A stretch of DNA of 64,000 nt from Niabella soli DSM 19437. GTDB taxonomy: Bacteria; Bacteroidota; Bacteroidia; Chitinophagales; Chitinophagaceae. Numbering within the stretch: the first letter of the stretch is position 1; the number at the start of each line of letters is the position of its first letter. Under the pieces are notes generated by a model that did not search any database, was not told the DNA's origin, and worked only from the letters and a program-made list of their open reading frames with translations. A program made the translations under genes and the position numbers. The DNA lies in contig NZ_CP007035.1 in assembly GCF_000243115.2 (NCBI RefSeq), positions 1,054,001 through 1,118,000 of the forward strand, read 5' to 3'. Positions 16,257 to 25,135 of the stretch are shown here, one piece after another.

Positions 16257-16567
16257 GCGATTTACAAAGATACGATATTTTCCTATAATTTATATTATGT
16301 TAAGTAATACATAACATCCTACTGTTCTTACCATATGCTGAACTTTTGAAAAAATCTTAATTTTAAAATACAAACCTGTGTTTCCTTACGCTTGCCTATT
16401 GGGCGGATTTGATATTGTGAAAGTAATGCTTCCTCATTTTTATACACACTCAAAACGGTTTTATGGGTTATCTGCAAAAATTGGAAGAAACAATAAAGAA
16501 GCACTCGAAAAACAATTGGTGATTGGTAGTAGAAACGGAATCATTAAGTAACTAAAATTATAGCAAT

Positions 16568-17152
16568 ATGATATTTAATAAAATATCGGCAGTAATTGGA
16601 ATGACAATAACTATATGGCCTTCAGGTCTGCAAGACCTATGCTGCAAGGATTCTGAGTGCATTTCAGAAAATATTGTAGTAACTACTGCTATTACAACCG
16701 GGCATTTAGGTAATACAAACACCATAGACCCCTGGAAATTATTTACAAAAGCGGATGCTGATAAAATAATGGGCCAATCTACGCATTTAACAGATAGTTC
16801 TTCTAAAGTAAAAGGATTGTCATCTTCCTACCTATGCAGTTACAAGACCGATGTTACAGAACCCGGGACAGGGAAAACAGGGGCTGTCTATTTTCTGTTT
16901 GAACAATACCAGCAAATTTCCGGTGCCAAAAAACGATACGCAGATGTTATGCTGGCAAATAAACCACATGGCATTGAAGACATAAGTGATTTAGGCGATG
17001 AGGCCTATTTCCACACGGACGGTACGGGTTTTTACTTTATTATGGTCAGAAAGGGAAAAAATGTGTTCAATATAAAAGTGAATAAGATAATAAAAACGAC
17101 CTCTTTGAGTGAGTTTAAAAAAACGGCGAGAAAAATAGCCGCAGCGATTTAG
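16568..17152 (+). CDS. Hypothetical protein, probably exported
   Basis: 194 aa. The N-terminus (MIFNKISAVIGMTITIWPSG) is moderately hydrophobic but atypical for a signal peptide; CCKDSEC follows, so a lipoprotein or a frameshifted leader is possible. The body starts DPWKLFTKADADKIMG and ends FKKTARKIAAAI. In between are SSYLCSYK, GAVYFLFEQYQQI and ISDLGDEAYFHTDGTGFYFIM. This order (helix with DADKIMG, a Cys-containing strand, a late LGDEA strand) resembles small DUF3558-like lipoproteins, but I cannot confirm the family. It stands alone after a long gene-poor region and before a dispersed repeat. Confidence 0.5.
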   Translation: MIFNKISAVIGMTITIWPSGLQDLCCKDSECISENIVVTTAITTGHLGNTNTIDPWKLFTKADADKIMGQSTHLTDSSSKVKGLSSSYLCSYKTDVTEPGTGKTGAVYFLFEQYQQISGAKKRYADVMLANKPHGIEDISDLGDEAYFHTDGTGFYFIMVRKGKNVFNIKVNKIIKTTSLSEFKKTARKIAAAI

Positions 17153-17214
17153 CGCCAGTTATAAGCGTCCAGCAAATGACCAGATTTCATCATGTATTGA
17201 AAGTAAATTATACT

Positions 17215-17334
17215 ATCGTCATACCGAGCGCTACAAAGTGGAGCCGAGGCATCTCAGTGATACCGGACTCCCCGAGAATTGAGAGCCCCTTCCGCTTCTC
17301 CCGACTTTCGTCGGGATGCGGTCAGGGTGACGAT
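17215..17334. repeat. MITE-like CGTCAT repeat, copy 1
   Basis: Ends are the inverted heptamers ATCGTCA (17215-17221) and TGACGAT (17328-17334). Inside are GGAGCCGAGGCATCTCA and the hairpin CCCGAC-TTTC-GTCGGG (17300-17315). A diverged partner in the opposite orientation is at 32628-32702. This is a widespread style of palindromic intergenic repeat in Bacteroidota. It fills most of the ~300-bp spacer 17153-17459. Confidence 0.65.
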
Positions 17335-17459
17335 TGGAACAATATTCACTTAAGTAACCGATCGAATTTTTAAAACCGTTTCTATAAATTTATACTCTTT
17401 ATTATGAATCACTATACTTTATAAAAAGCCTGTGCGTTATCGTAAGAAACAAACACAGA

Positions 17460-18764
17460 ATGAAAATACCATCTGTCCTTTTATTGACCGTTGCAGTGTT
17501 ATTTGCCGTTGCGGGGGCTAACGCTGCTACACCTAATAATGATACATCCGTTATAACCTGCGATGGCCCATGGAAATTTAAGACCGGCGATAAACCTCAA
17601 TGGAGCGCCCCGGATTTTAATGATGCCGGCTGGGAGTTGGTAGATCTGTCTGCCCCGCCGGGTGCGCATGATGGCGATGTTGGCCTTTCAGGCTATGTGC
17701 CCGGGTGGACGGCTAAAGGTCATAACGATTATTCCGGGTTTGCCTGGTACCGTTTAAAAATTTCATTGCCTGCTGTAAAAGGCGCCCACCTGGCTATAGC
17801 CGGCCCCCCTGCTGTTGATGACGCTTATCAGTTATTTGTTAACGGGGTGCTATTGGGCAGTGCCGGCGATTTTTCAGGCCCGGTGCCGGTTGCATACAGT
17901 ATACGCCCGCAGTTATTTTTGCTGCCGGATAGCCTTAAAAATAAAAACCAGGTAACGATTGCCTTTAGAGTGTGGATGAGCAAAGCCACCATAAGTCAGC
18001 TCCCGGATGCCGGTGGGATCCATATTGCCCCGGTATTGGGTGAGCAAAGTAGTGTTGAAACGATATATAAATTCCAATGGGGTCAAACCATCAAAGGCTA
18101 TATAGCGGAAGTGATACTGCCTGCTATATTCATACTATTGGCACTGCTGATTTTTATTTTGTACAAACCCCGAAAGCAGTACAAATGGTTTGTGATGGCA
18201 TTAATCCTGCTTGCCCTGGTGCGCACCAACCAGGCTGTTTTTTACTGGCTCCAGATAGAGAGCGCTCATGCATTTGATCTGATTACCACGGTTATCCTGA
18301 TACCGCTGGTGCTGGGTAGCTGGCTGCTGGCCTGGTGGCACTGGCACAAACTGGTACGACCTGTTTGGGTGCCGCGGGTCATCCTACTGCTTACCTTTAT
18401 TTATATGTGCGTACAATTGCTGGGGCTTCCCTGGGTGGCTGAATCCCTTCCCCACACTGTTTTTGACACGCTTTCCAAAGCCATACGCCTGGTATTTGTT
18501 TTATTGCTATTGTATATTATCTACCGGGGCATACGGCAGCGCACAGAAGATAAAGGGCTTGTTTTACTGGCCACCTTGCTGGTTGCAACGGGTTTATTTG
18601 CACCCGAATTATCGGCGCTGCATATTCAGGGCATCTGGTTTCCTTTTGGTGTGGGCGTCTCGCGCTCTCAGTATGCTTATATGGCGTTTGATGTGATCCT
18701 GTTTATAATACTGATCCGTCATTATAAACGACAAAAGCAAGATCCTGGAGTTTTTAAGAAATAA
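17460..18764 (+). CDS. Membrane protein with extracellular jelly-roll domain and 7TM (7TMR-DISM-like), no output domain
   Basis: 434 aa. A signal peptide (MKIPSVLLLTVAVLFAVAGA) leads into an extracellular beta-sandwich (residues ~30-190; PWKFKTGDKPQWSAPDFNDA, later YQLFVNGVLLGSAGD) like the carbohydrate-binding DISMED domains. Residues ~210-425 contain about seven hydrophobic helices. In this family the 7TM region usually precedes a histidine kinase, GGDEF or phosphatase domain; here the protein stops at RHYKRQKQDPGVFKK, so any signal must pass to a partner or the domain is non-signalling. A GH172 gene follows 148 bp downstream on the same strand, with hairpin repeats in between. A role in sensing sugar is inference. 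Confidence 0.65.
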   Translation: MKIPSVLLLTVAVLFAVAGANAATPNNDTSVITCDGPWKFKTGDKPQWSAPDFNDAGWELVDLSAPPGAHDGDVGLSGYVPGWTAKGHNDYSGFAWYRLKISLPAVKGAHLAIAGPPAVDDAYQLFVNGVLLGSAGDFSGPVPVAYSIRPQLFLLPDSLKNKNQVTIAFRVWMSKATISQLPDAGGIHIAPVLGEQSSVETIYKFQWGQTIKGYIAEVILPAIFILLALLIFILYKPRKQYKWFVMALILLALVRTNQAVFYWLQIESAHAFDLITTVILIPLVLGSWLLAWWHWHKLVRPVWVPRVILLLTFIYMCVQLLGLPWVAESLPHTVFDTLSKAIRLVFVLLLLYIIYRGIRQRTEDKGLVLLATLLVATGLFAPELSALHIQGIWFPFGVGVSRSQYAYMAFDVILFIILIRHYKRQKQDPGVFKK

Positions 18765-18773
18765 CATTTTTCC

Positions 18774-18793
18774 GATTCGTGTCCCCACGAATC
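18774..18793. repeat. GTGTCCNCAC-core hairpin, copy 2
   Basis: GATTCGTG-TCCC-CACGAATC, perfect 8-bp stem, 10 bp after the stop of the 7TM gene. It may also serve as a terminator, although no T-run follows. Confidence 0.6.
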
Positions 18794-18806
18794 AGGGCGA
18801 CCAGCC

Positions 18807-18831
18807 GTGGCGCTGTGTCTCCACGCGCCAC
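18807..18831. repeat. GTGTCCNCAC-core hairpin, copy 3
   Basis: Arms GTGGCGC and GCGCCAC enclose TGTGTCTCCAC. The core GTGTCTCCAC matches the family with one extra base on the left. The outer arms match those of the copy at 58433-58452. Confidence 0.55.
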
Positions 18832-18863
18832 TTCAGGATAAAAATGTTATGTGCCGTTCAGGC

Positions 18864-18893
18864 TTTGTTGACCTGGTTTCTGGTATAAGTTTA
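18864..18893 (+). promoter_or_regulatory. Possible Bacteroidota promoter upstream of GH172
   Basis: TTTG (18864-18867), an 18-bp spacer and TAAGTTTA (18886-18893) approximate the -33 TTTG / -7 TAnnTTTG consensus, with the final G missing. The gene starts at 18913. Confidence 0.4.
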
Positions 18894-18912
18894 TTATTTT
18901 TAGTTGCAGATT

Positions 18913-20916
18913 ATGAAACGACTTGTATTTATTGCCCTATACATTGCAGGATTTTTTGGTAACGTGCAAGGTCAATCCAATAACAATAACATTACCAGTG
19001 TTTTTCTTTCCCGCCTGCCTATTGTTCCTGATGGCACTCTATGGTGCGGTCAGTTTTCAAGCCATAGTCCGAATCAGCAAAACGGCGATGTAAATCATTT
19101 TTTATACAGGGATGCACAGGACGATGCGGTGATCTTTGATGTGCGGGCACCGGGCTGTATCAAAAGCATGTGGGCAACAGCGCTCGACTCCAGTGCTGTA
19201 TTAAAATTTTATTTTGATGATGAAAACAGTCCGCGTTATACGATACGGGCGATTGATTTTTACCAGGGTCGGCTGCCCGGTTTTTCCAGACCGCTGGTTG
19301 CTTATCAACGGCGTGGCTATTATATCCGCGACTCCTATGCCGGCAATAGCTTTGCTCCCATTTTCTTTCAGCGGTCGCTTCGTATAAGTGTTAAGGGCAA
19401 TCCATCGTTCTATCATATTTTGTATGAGAAATATCCTTATGGCACAAAGATCGACCCGGCAAAAACACAGGAGCAGCACGATTTTGTTTTAGCAGCATTT
19501 GGCAATCAAAAAACGTCCGTTGCAAAGTATCCGGCCCAACAAATACAAAGCAAGTTGTTACCACGCCAGGAAATCAATCTGTTCCGGCAGCCCGGCTCAG
19601 GATCCATTCGCTCTATTGAAATAGAAACAGATACCTCAGCAGCTTTTTTGAAAGATGTTTTTATTGGAATGATCTGGGATGAGGCGACACAAAAAGATGA
19701 TAAAGCGCCCCGGCTGGCTTTTGAAGCGACCAATAACAGCCGGCAATACCAGGTGCTGGCGCCCATCGGGATGTTTTTTGCTACGCCTGATTATGTGCTC
19801 CCGGTTCAGTCGCTGCCGCTTTCTGTTGAAAGATCCGGCAAAGACCGGTTAAAGCTAACTTGTCGCTTTGTAATGCCCTACTGGCGCAATGCGCGGATCA
19901 TTTTGCAAAACCGGTCGGAGCGCTCTTTTTCCAATATTCAATCAAAAATTGTGTATGATGCGACGCCTTATCCTGAAAATAAAACGGGCTATTTTACCAC
20001 CTTTTATCGCAAGGGAATTACAGAATACGGAAAAGACTGGTTGTTTTTTGCATCACCGGGTACCGGCTGGTATGTAGGTACTGTACAAACCTGCCGGTTG
20101 GAGCATTATTGCGAGGGCAATGAACATTTTTATATGGATGGCAACCGCACGCCACAGATTAATGGAACAGGAACAGAAGATTACTACCTGGGCTGTTTCT
20201 GGCCCAGCAAAACCTATCATAGCCCGTTTGCGGGAAGTGTGAATGATGTGCGCCGGCTTAGCGGTGGGGATACCAGTCGGTTTCTTACTATATTTAAAGA
20301 AGACTATTTATTTCCGGCTGCTTATTACCGCTTTCACCTGGAAATGCCCCTTCCCTTCTATAATGCCATTGATGCCAAAATTCAACATGGAGCTGAAGAT
20401 AATATTGCTTCTGAATATTCAAGCCTGGCCTATGCATATTTAAAGTCAACTCCCAGTCTTTCTGAAACAGATTTTATCGATGTAGGCAATGCCTCCAGCC
20501 GGGCGTTTCATGGCTATCATTGCAGTGATATGGCAACACCTGTATCCCTGCTGGCGCGATACGAAGGCGATAATGTATACACCACCATACAAGATGAGGG
20601 TTTGTCACACAAAGGCGGCCGCATCCGTTTTACAATTTCTATTGACCCGGATAATGCAGAGGTACGACTCCGGCGGCGCATGGATCAGGCCATAGCACGC
20701 CAGGAAGCGGATGTGTATATTGATGGTGTATTTGCGGGCACCTGGTATGACCCACAATGCAACCCGGTTTTACGCTGGTACGATTCGGAATTTCTGCTAC
20801 CCTCCCATTTAACAAAACAGAAAAAACAATTGGCGGTGGAACTGCGGGTACATGGCATGGCCGCCCCTTTTTCTGATTTTGAATACAGGGCCTTCTGCTA
20901 TAAGCGTTTTAAATAA
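18913..20916 (+). CDS. Secreted DUF2961 (GH172) glycoside hydrolase
   Basis: 667 aa from the ATG at 18913; a TTG three codons earlier is less likely. Signal peptide MKRLVFIALYIAGFFGNVQG. The protein has the double jelly-roll DUF2961 signature: HFYMDGNRTPQINGTGTEDY near residue 405-425, followed by YLGCFWPSKTYHSPFAG. CAZy places this fold in GH172, whose characterised members act on fructofuranose or arabinofuranose linkages. The C-terminal third (VYTTIQDEGLSHKGGRIRF) is a further beta domain. Neighbours GH127 and a sulfatase (both on the opposite strand) support a role in breaking furanose-containing or sulfated plant, algal or microbial polysaccharide, but the exact substrate is unknown. Confidence 0.8.
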   Translation: MKRLVFIALYIAGFFGNVQGQSNNNNITSVFLSRLPIVPDGTLWCGQFSSHSPNQQNGDVNHFLYRDAQDDAVIFDVRAPGCIKSMWATALDSSAVLKFYFDDENSPRYTIRAIDFYQGRLPGFSRPLVAYQRRGYYIRDSYAGNSFAPIFFQRSLRISVKGNPSFYHILYEKYPYGTKIDPAKTQEQHDFVLAAFGNQKTSVAKYPAQQIQSKLLPRQEINLFRQPGSGSIRSIEIETDTSAAFLKDVFIGMIWDEATQKDDKAPRLAFEATNNSRQYQVLAPIGMFFATPDYVLPVQSLPLSVERSGKDRLKLTCRFVMPYWRNARIILQNRSERSFSNIQSKIVYDATPYPENKTGYFTTFYRKGITEYGKDWLFFASPGTGWYVGTVQTCRLEHYCEGNEHFYMDGNRTPQINGTGTEDYYLGCFWPSKTYHSPFAGSVNDVRRLSGGDTSRFLTIFKEDYLFPAAYYRFHLEMPLPFYNAIDAKIQHGAEDNIASEYSSLAYAYLKSTPSLSETDFIDVGNASSRAFHGYHCSDMATPVSLLARYEGDNVYTTIQDEGLSHKGGRIRFTISIDPDNAEVRLRRRMDQAIARQEADVYIDGVFAGTWYDPQCNPVLRWYDSEFLLPSHLTKQKKQLAVELRVHGMAAPFSDFEYRAFCYKRFK

Positions 20917-21018
20917 GATAAAATATGGCGCCGGAACACTGTAAGCAAAATTGGAACAAAAAACAGAAGATAACGCAAATAGCTTCCACGTAATGGCGTA
21001 GAAGAATACATCAGAACA

Positions 21019-23250
21019 TTATTTTTTCATCCAAATAACAGACAACGGCTTTTGCGCCTGTTTATCATCATTGGGCGGAAGATGCGGCGTTGTGGGTACC
21101 CGGTTCAGACGCGCATAATTGGGAATGGCAAGCAGCGGTGTACCGTCGGCCCACTTGCCTTTAATGGCCATGATTCCATGCAAAAAATTGGGCTGCCACT
21201 CCAAAGAAAGCGGTGCATTACCCAGGGATTGGTCAATATTGGGTTGATCGGCCTGCTCCACATTATAAACCAACGGCCCATAGCGCAACGCCACTTTATC
21301 CTGGTCTGCTTTGATCTTATTATCTGCCGTAACTTTTTGTATTTGCATGGGTATCGCCCAGGTTACCCTGTCTCCTTTTTTCCAGGTGCGCTTGATAACG
21401 GCATAGCCTTTTTCTATTTTTACCGGAACCGGCTGGCCATTCACCATCAATGATTCCAGCCCGCTTACTTGTGGAAACGTAGTATACAGTTTGCTGGTAG
21501 CACGGTTGGGCACCCGGATGTAAAGCGTAAACGCCTTTGTTTGCTTGGGGTTCACCACCAATGACATATTACCGCTCCAGGGATAATCTGTTTTTTGAAT
21601 CATTTCCACATCTGTGCCGGCTACTTTTTCAACATTTATAGTACTGCCGATAAACAGGTTCACATATAAACCATCCGTTCCTTTTACATAGGTCCAGGTG
21701 GGAATCATCAGCAAGGTTCTGGGGATATTGCCCACGCAGCAGGGACAAACATGCCATTGGTAGCGGCCTTCGGCCGTGTTTAAGGGATTGGTATAGGTAA
21801 AGTTTTTTCCATTAAGATCCAATGAACCTAACAATGCATTGTACATCGTTTCTTCATAAAGATCGGCATATTTGGCATCATGATAAGCCAGGTTCATTTT
21901 ATATTGAAAGAAGATCAGTCCGCAACTGGAGCAGGATTCACAATACGCATTATTGCCCAGTGAATAGTTGGGACCAAAACCTTCGGAGGTTTCGCCGCTG
22001 CCGATTCCGCCGGTGAGGTAATATTTTTTGTTCACCATATTATCCCATAACGACAACACGGCGCTTTGGTAATCCTTATCCCCTGTTTCGGCGGCCACAT
22101 CGGCCATGCCGGAATAATTATACACCGCACGCACTGCATGGCCTACGGCTTCATATTGCTGCTGCACGGGCACATGGCTTTGATCGTATGAGCTGCCGCC
22201 GTTGCGACTGTCCAATAAAAATTTAGCCAGCCGGATATAGCTGTCGCCGTGACTTTTTTTGCCTTCCATATCATTTACAAAACGGCCAAAGCGCACCAGC
22301 GCCTGCTCCATTTCCTGATGCCCATCGTACCAGGTCTTTTTGCCGGGGCCAATATTGGCAACCCAGCAGTCGGCCAGCTTTTTAGCGGCATTGTACAGTC
22401 GTTTGTCTTTTCCTTCGGTAAGGGTATAATGATTGATGGCTGATTCGATAAAATAACCGGCCACATACCCTTCATGGTTGCCCCGCCGCTCCGGCGACCA
22501 GCGCTGGTGCCATTTGCTGGTATCGCGCAAGGTAAACGCCGTTTGTAAGTATCCATCGGGCTCCTGTGCCGACAGGATAATGGGGATCCATTTATCCAGC
22601 GTCTTTTTCATTTTAGCCTGTGCCGCAATCATTTCAGCGTCTCCCTGCGGATCTACCATCAGCGCTTCGCACATCGATTCTACTGTTTGGTGTACCCAGG
22701 CATTGGAAAACACATATCCTTTGTGCTTATTATGTGGCTCACCCCGCAGCGCTTTAGCCGCTTCAATAAAATTATCAATGCCTCCGTCGCCGGTGGTAAG
22801 ATCGGTGCGCTCGCATTGATCGATGCACCAGGGGATCCAGTTAACGATCATGGTCTTCAGCCTGTCGCTCCACAATTTGCTGTCGATTTTATACCGTTTG
22901 GTGTATACCACATCCAGGCGTTTTGCAGGCGGTGGTTCATGCACACTCACTTTTAAGGTAGACGAAGTTGCCTGCGCCCCTTCTGTTGCCGTTAACTGCA
23001 GCACATATTCCCCCGGAGCAGAAAAAGTAGCTGTAGCGTCTTTTTTATCGGCATGGCTGAATACCACGGCACCCGGACCGGAAACCTTGCTCCAGGTTAT
23101 TTTATCAGCCGATGATTTAATTACACCAGACAGATAGGTTTTTCCGCCGGTTACAACGTCCCGGTCTTCGCCTGCGTTAACCGTGGGCCGCTGACCAAAA
23201 AGGATCATCGGGGCTATCAGTAAAAATACCAGCAATCGGAAGGCTTTCAT
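21019..23250 (-). CDS. GH127 beta-L-arabinofuranosidase-like enzyme with N-terminal PKD domain
   Basis: 743 aa from the ATG at 23250, which begins the signal peptide MKAFRLLVFLLIAPMILFGQ. Residues ~22-105 are a PKD domain (VNAGEDRDVV, later DATATFSAPGEYVLQLTA). The rest is the GH127 (alpha/alpha)6 barrel: YLTGGIGSGETSEGFG, then YCESCSSCG near residue 435 (metal-binding Glu and Cys) and CPCCVGNIPR near residue 500, which carries the paired Cys, one being the nucleophile in characterised GH127. All key cysteines are present, so it should be active. It would release terminal beta-L-arabinofuranose or a related sugar. It ends convergent with the GH172 gene. Confidence 0.85.
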   Translation of the reverse strand: MKAFRLLVFLLIAPMILFGQRPTVNAGEDRDVVTGGKTYLSGVIKSSADKITWSKVSGPGAVVFSHADKKDATATFSAPGEYVLQLTATEGAQATSSTLKVSVHEPPPAKRLDVVYTKRYKIDSKLWSDRLKTMIVNWIPWCIDQCERTDLTTGDGGIDNFIEAAKALRGEPHNKHKGYVFSNAWVHQTVESMCEALMVDPQGDAEMIAAQAKMKKTLDKWIPIILSAQEPDGYLQTAFTLRDTSKWHQRWSPERRGNHEGYVAGYFIESAINHYTLTEGKDKRLYNAAKKLADCWVANIGPGKKTWYDGHQEMEQALVRFGRFVNDMEGKKSHGDSYIRLAKFLLDSRNGGSSYDQSHVPVQQQYEAVGHAVRAVYNYSGMADVAAETGDKDYQSAVLSLWDNMVNKKYYLTGGIGSGETSEGFGPNYSLGNNAYCESCSSCGLIFFQYKMNLAYHDAKYADLYEETMYNALLGSLDLNGKNFTYTNPLNTAEGRYQWHVCPCCVGNIPRTLLMIPTWTYVKGTDGLYVNLFIGSTINVEKVAGTDVEMIQKTDYPWSGNMSLVVNPKQTKAFTLYIRVPNRATSKLYTTFPQVSGLESLMVNGQPVPVKIEKGYAVIKRTWKKGDRVTWAIPMQIQKVTADNKIKADQDKVALRYGPLVYNVEQADQPNIDQSLGNAPLSLEWQPNFLHGIMAIKGKWADGTPLLAIPNYARLNRVPTTPHLPPNDDKQAQKPLSVIWMKK

Positions 23251-23374
23251 ATTTATGGCACTATTAAATTTGAAATAATACTCCAAATATAAAAAATAAA
23301 ATAATTGTAAAAACAACATTTATTTGCCGCAGGAGCCTCCCTTTTGTCGAAAGCAAAAAGCCCATTTCCCTATT

Positions 23375-24907
23375 CTACTTAACGAGCGCATCGGGCCAGG
23401 CTACCGGGATGCCGCTGCTTTTCCAGACTGGCATTTGAGCGCCTTTCCGTTTCAATTCAGCCGTCATTAACCGGGCGAGTTCTTTGAGCTGTTGCGGGTC
23501 GGATTTTGAAAGATCATGTTGTTCTCCCAAATCCTTTTCAATATCGTATAGTTCTAATTTTTGCTGTTTCATTAAATAAACCAGTTTCCATTTACCATAG
23601 CGCATACCGCTCGACCAGGCATAACCCTCGTCCTCATTGCTTGTCCAGCGGTTGGGATAATGGAACAATAAAGGGCGATCATTTTTCACCATTGCCGGAT
23701 TCTTCAGCACCGGAATATAGCTGATTCCATCTACAGGCGTGTTTAACCGAATACCGGCCATTTCAAGCACCGACGGAAAGAAATCCTCGGCACTTACATA
23801 GCTGTTGGTACGGGTACCGGGTTGCACCACACCGGGCCACCTCACCATCACAGGAACCCGGATGCCCCCTTCATAAGGCGATCCTTTTCCTGCACGCAGT
23901 GGCAGGTTCTGCGTATTGCGCGCACCTCCCCTGCCTGCATTGGCCAAACCGCCATTGTCCGACATAAAAATGACCACCGTATTTTTCTCTATCTTTTTTT
24001 CTTTCAGGTAGTGCATGATATCGCCCAGGCTTTTATCCATGCCTTCAATCAGTGTGGCATAAGCCGCTTCCGTAGGATCCAGTCCGGCGGCAAGGTATTT
24101 ATTAATAAATCTTTTGTCTGGCTGAATGGGCATATGCACTGCATAGTGGGCCAGGTATAAAAAGAAAGGCTTTTTGTTTTCCACAGGAAAATTCATGGCT
24201 GCTATTGCTTTTTGTGTGAGCGCCTCGGTAAGAAAAGTATCTTTCCCATAAAATCGCTGCAAGTCAGGCACGGCGTTAAAGGTTGTTTTGCCGGGCATAT
24301 TGCCAAAGTTTTGTTCGCCGTAATAACTTTGGGGATGCCCCAGCGATGAACCGGCGATGTTTACCACAAAACCCAGGTTCATGGGGTCACTGCCCCCGCT
24401 ACCCAGGCTTCCCCAATGCGCTTTCCCTACATGAATGGTAAAATACCCGGCTTCCTTCAACAATTGCGGTAAGGGCTTCTTACACAGGTAGGTATTTTGT
24501 TCAGCAATATTACTGAGCCCGTTTATATTCCATTTAGGTGCCGTTAACTGGTCGTCTTTAAAATCGGTTGCTTCGTTAGGCGTAATGGCGGTCCAGTTAG
24601 TAATATGGGTGCGGGCAGCGCTCATACCACTTATCAAACTGGTGCGGGTAGGCGTGCAAACGGAATTGGCATAAGCCTGGTGAAACAGTATCCCTTCTTT
24701 TGCCATGCGTTCCATATTGGGGGTGTGAAACTTATGATTCAATGCCATTGCCGAGTCACCAAACGGTTGCGAAGTATCCATCCAGCCCATATCATCTACC
24801 AGGAACAAAATGATATTGGGCTTTTGCGTTGTTTGCCCCGGTGATTGCTGTGCCTTTCCTGTACCCCAGCAACAGATAAAAAACAAAATCTTAAGATAGC
24901 CTTTCAT
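23375..24907 (-). CDS. Secreted S1-family sulfatase
   Basis: 510 aa with signal peptide (MKGYLKILFFICCWGTGKAQ). The sulfatase signature C-T-P-T-R is at about residue 83-87 (SVCTPTRTSLISG), the Cys being the residue matured to formylglycine. NIILFLVDDMGWMD near residue 32 supplies the first metal-binding aspartates and VIFMSDNGG near residue 313 the later ones. GSPYEGGIRVPVMVRWPG is typical of arylsulfatase A-like members. Length is normal. It sits 124 bp upstream of GH127 on the same strand, so the two may be co-transcribed to remove sulfate and arabinose from the same glycan. The sulfated substrate is unknown. Confidence 0.92.
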   Translation of the reverse strand: MKGYLKILFFICCWGTGKAQQSPGQTTQKPNIILFLVDDMGWMDTSQPFGDSAMALNHKFHTPNMERMAKEGILFHQAYANSVCTPTRTSLISGMSAARTHITNWTAITPNEATDFKDDQLTAPKWNINGLSNIAEQNTYLCKKPLPQLLKEAGYFTIHVGKAHWGSLGSGGSDPMNLGFVVNIAGSSLGHPQSYYGEQNFGNMPGKTTFNAVPDLQRFYGKDTFLTEALTQKAIAAMNFPVENKKPFFLYLAHYAVHMPIQPDKRFINKYLAAGLDPTEAAYATLIEGMDKSLGDIMHYLKEKKIEKNTVVIFMSDNGGLANAGRGGARNTQNLPLRAGKGSPYEGGIRVPVMVRWPGVVQPGTRTNSYVSAEDFFPSVLEMAGIRLNTPVDGISYIPVLKNPAMVKNDRPLLFHYPNRWTSNEDEGYAWSSGMRYGKWKLVYLMKQQKLELYDIEKDLGEQHDLSKSDPQQLKELARLMTAELKRKGAQMPVWKSSGIPVAWPDALVK

Positions 24908-25061
24908 TTATATTTTTTTTGTAAATCAAGAGCCTTTTGCCTTGCGGATTAAAATTAATGATTATATCCGGGCCGGCCTCCCCATTCCCGCAGGCATGTT
25001 TTACAACGCTTCCTTGCAAAACGCACCATAAGACAATCTATAAAAATAAAATTAAAATCCA

Positions 25062-25091
25062 TTGTACATACCAGCCGGATGAGTAAATTTG
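25062..25091 (+). promoter_or_regulatory. Bacteroidota promoter of the cytochrome/DUF1553 operon
   Basis: TTG at 25062-25064, a 19-bp spacer and TAAATTTG at 25084-25091 match the -33 / -7 (TAnnTTTG) consensus. The same TTG-N19-TAAATTTG arrangement occurs upstream of the sulfatase at 33282. Confidence 0.65.
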
Positions 25092-25135
25092 GAGGTACAT
25101 AAATTTATTAACGCGCTTTCTTATAATTGTTTGCC

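Larger units (their letters stand above)
15689..16567. other. Long gene-poor region, possibly with decayed gene remnants
   Basis: Begins with ~80 bp of nearly pure A/T (15688-15770), an easily melted segment. From ~15780 composition becomes ordinary coding-like, but no frame stays open. A frame between ~16090 and 16255 reads like a protein tail (DGNLYNDTSAGSDGKSV, later SHFKPNPKYRTRCPGR). A strong hairpin sits at 16159-16186. No RNA gene could be assigned. Confidence 0.5.
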
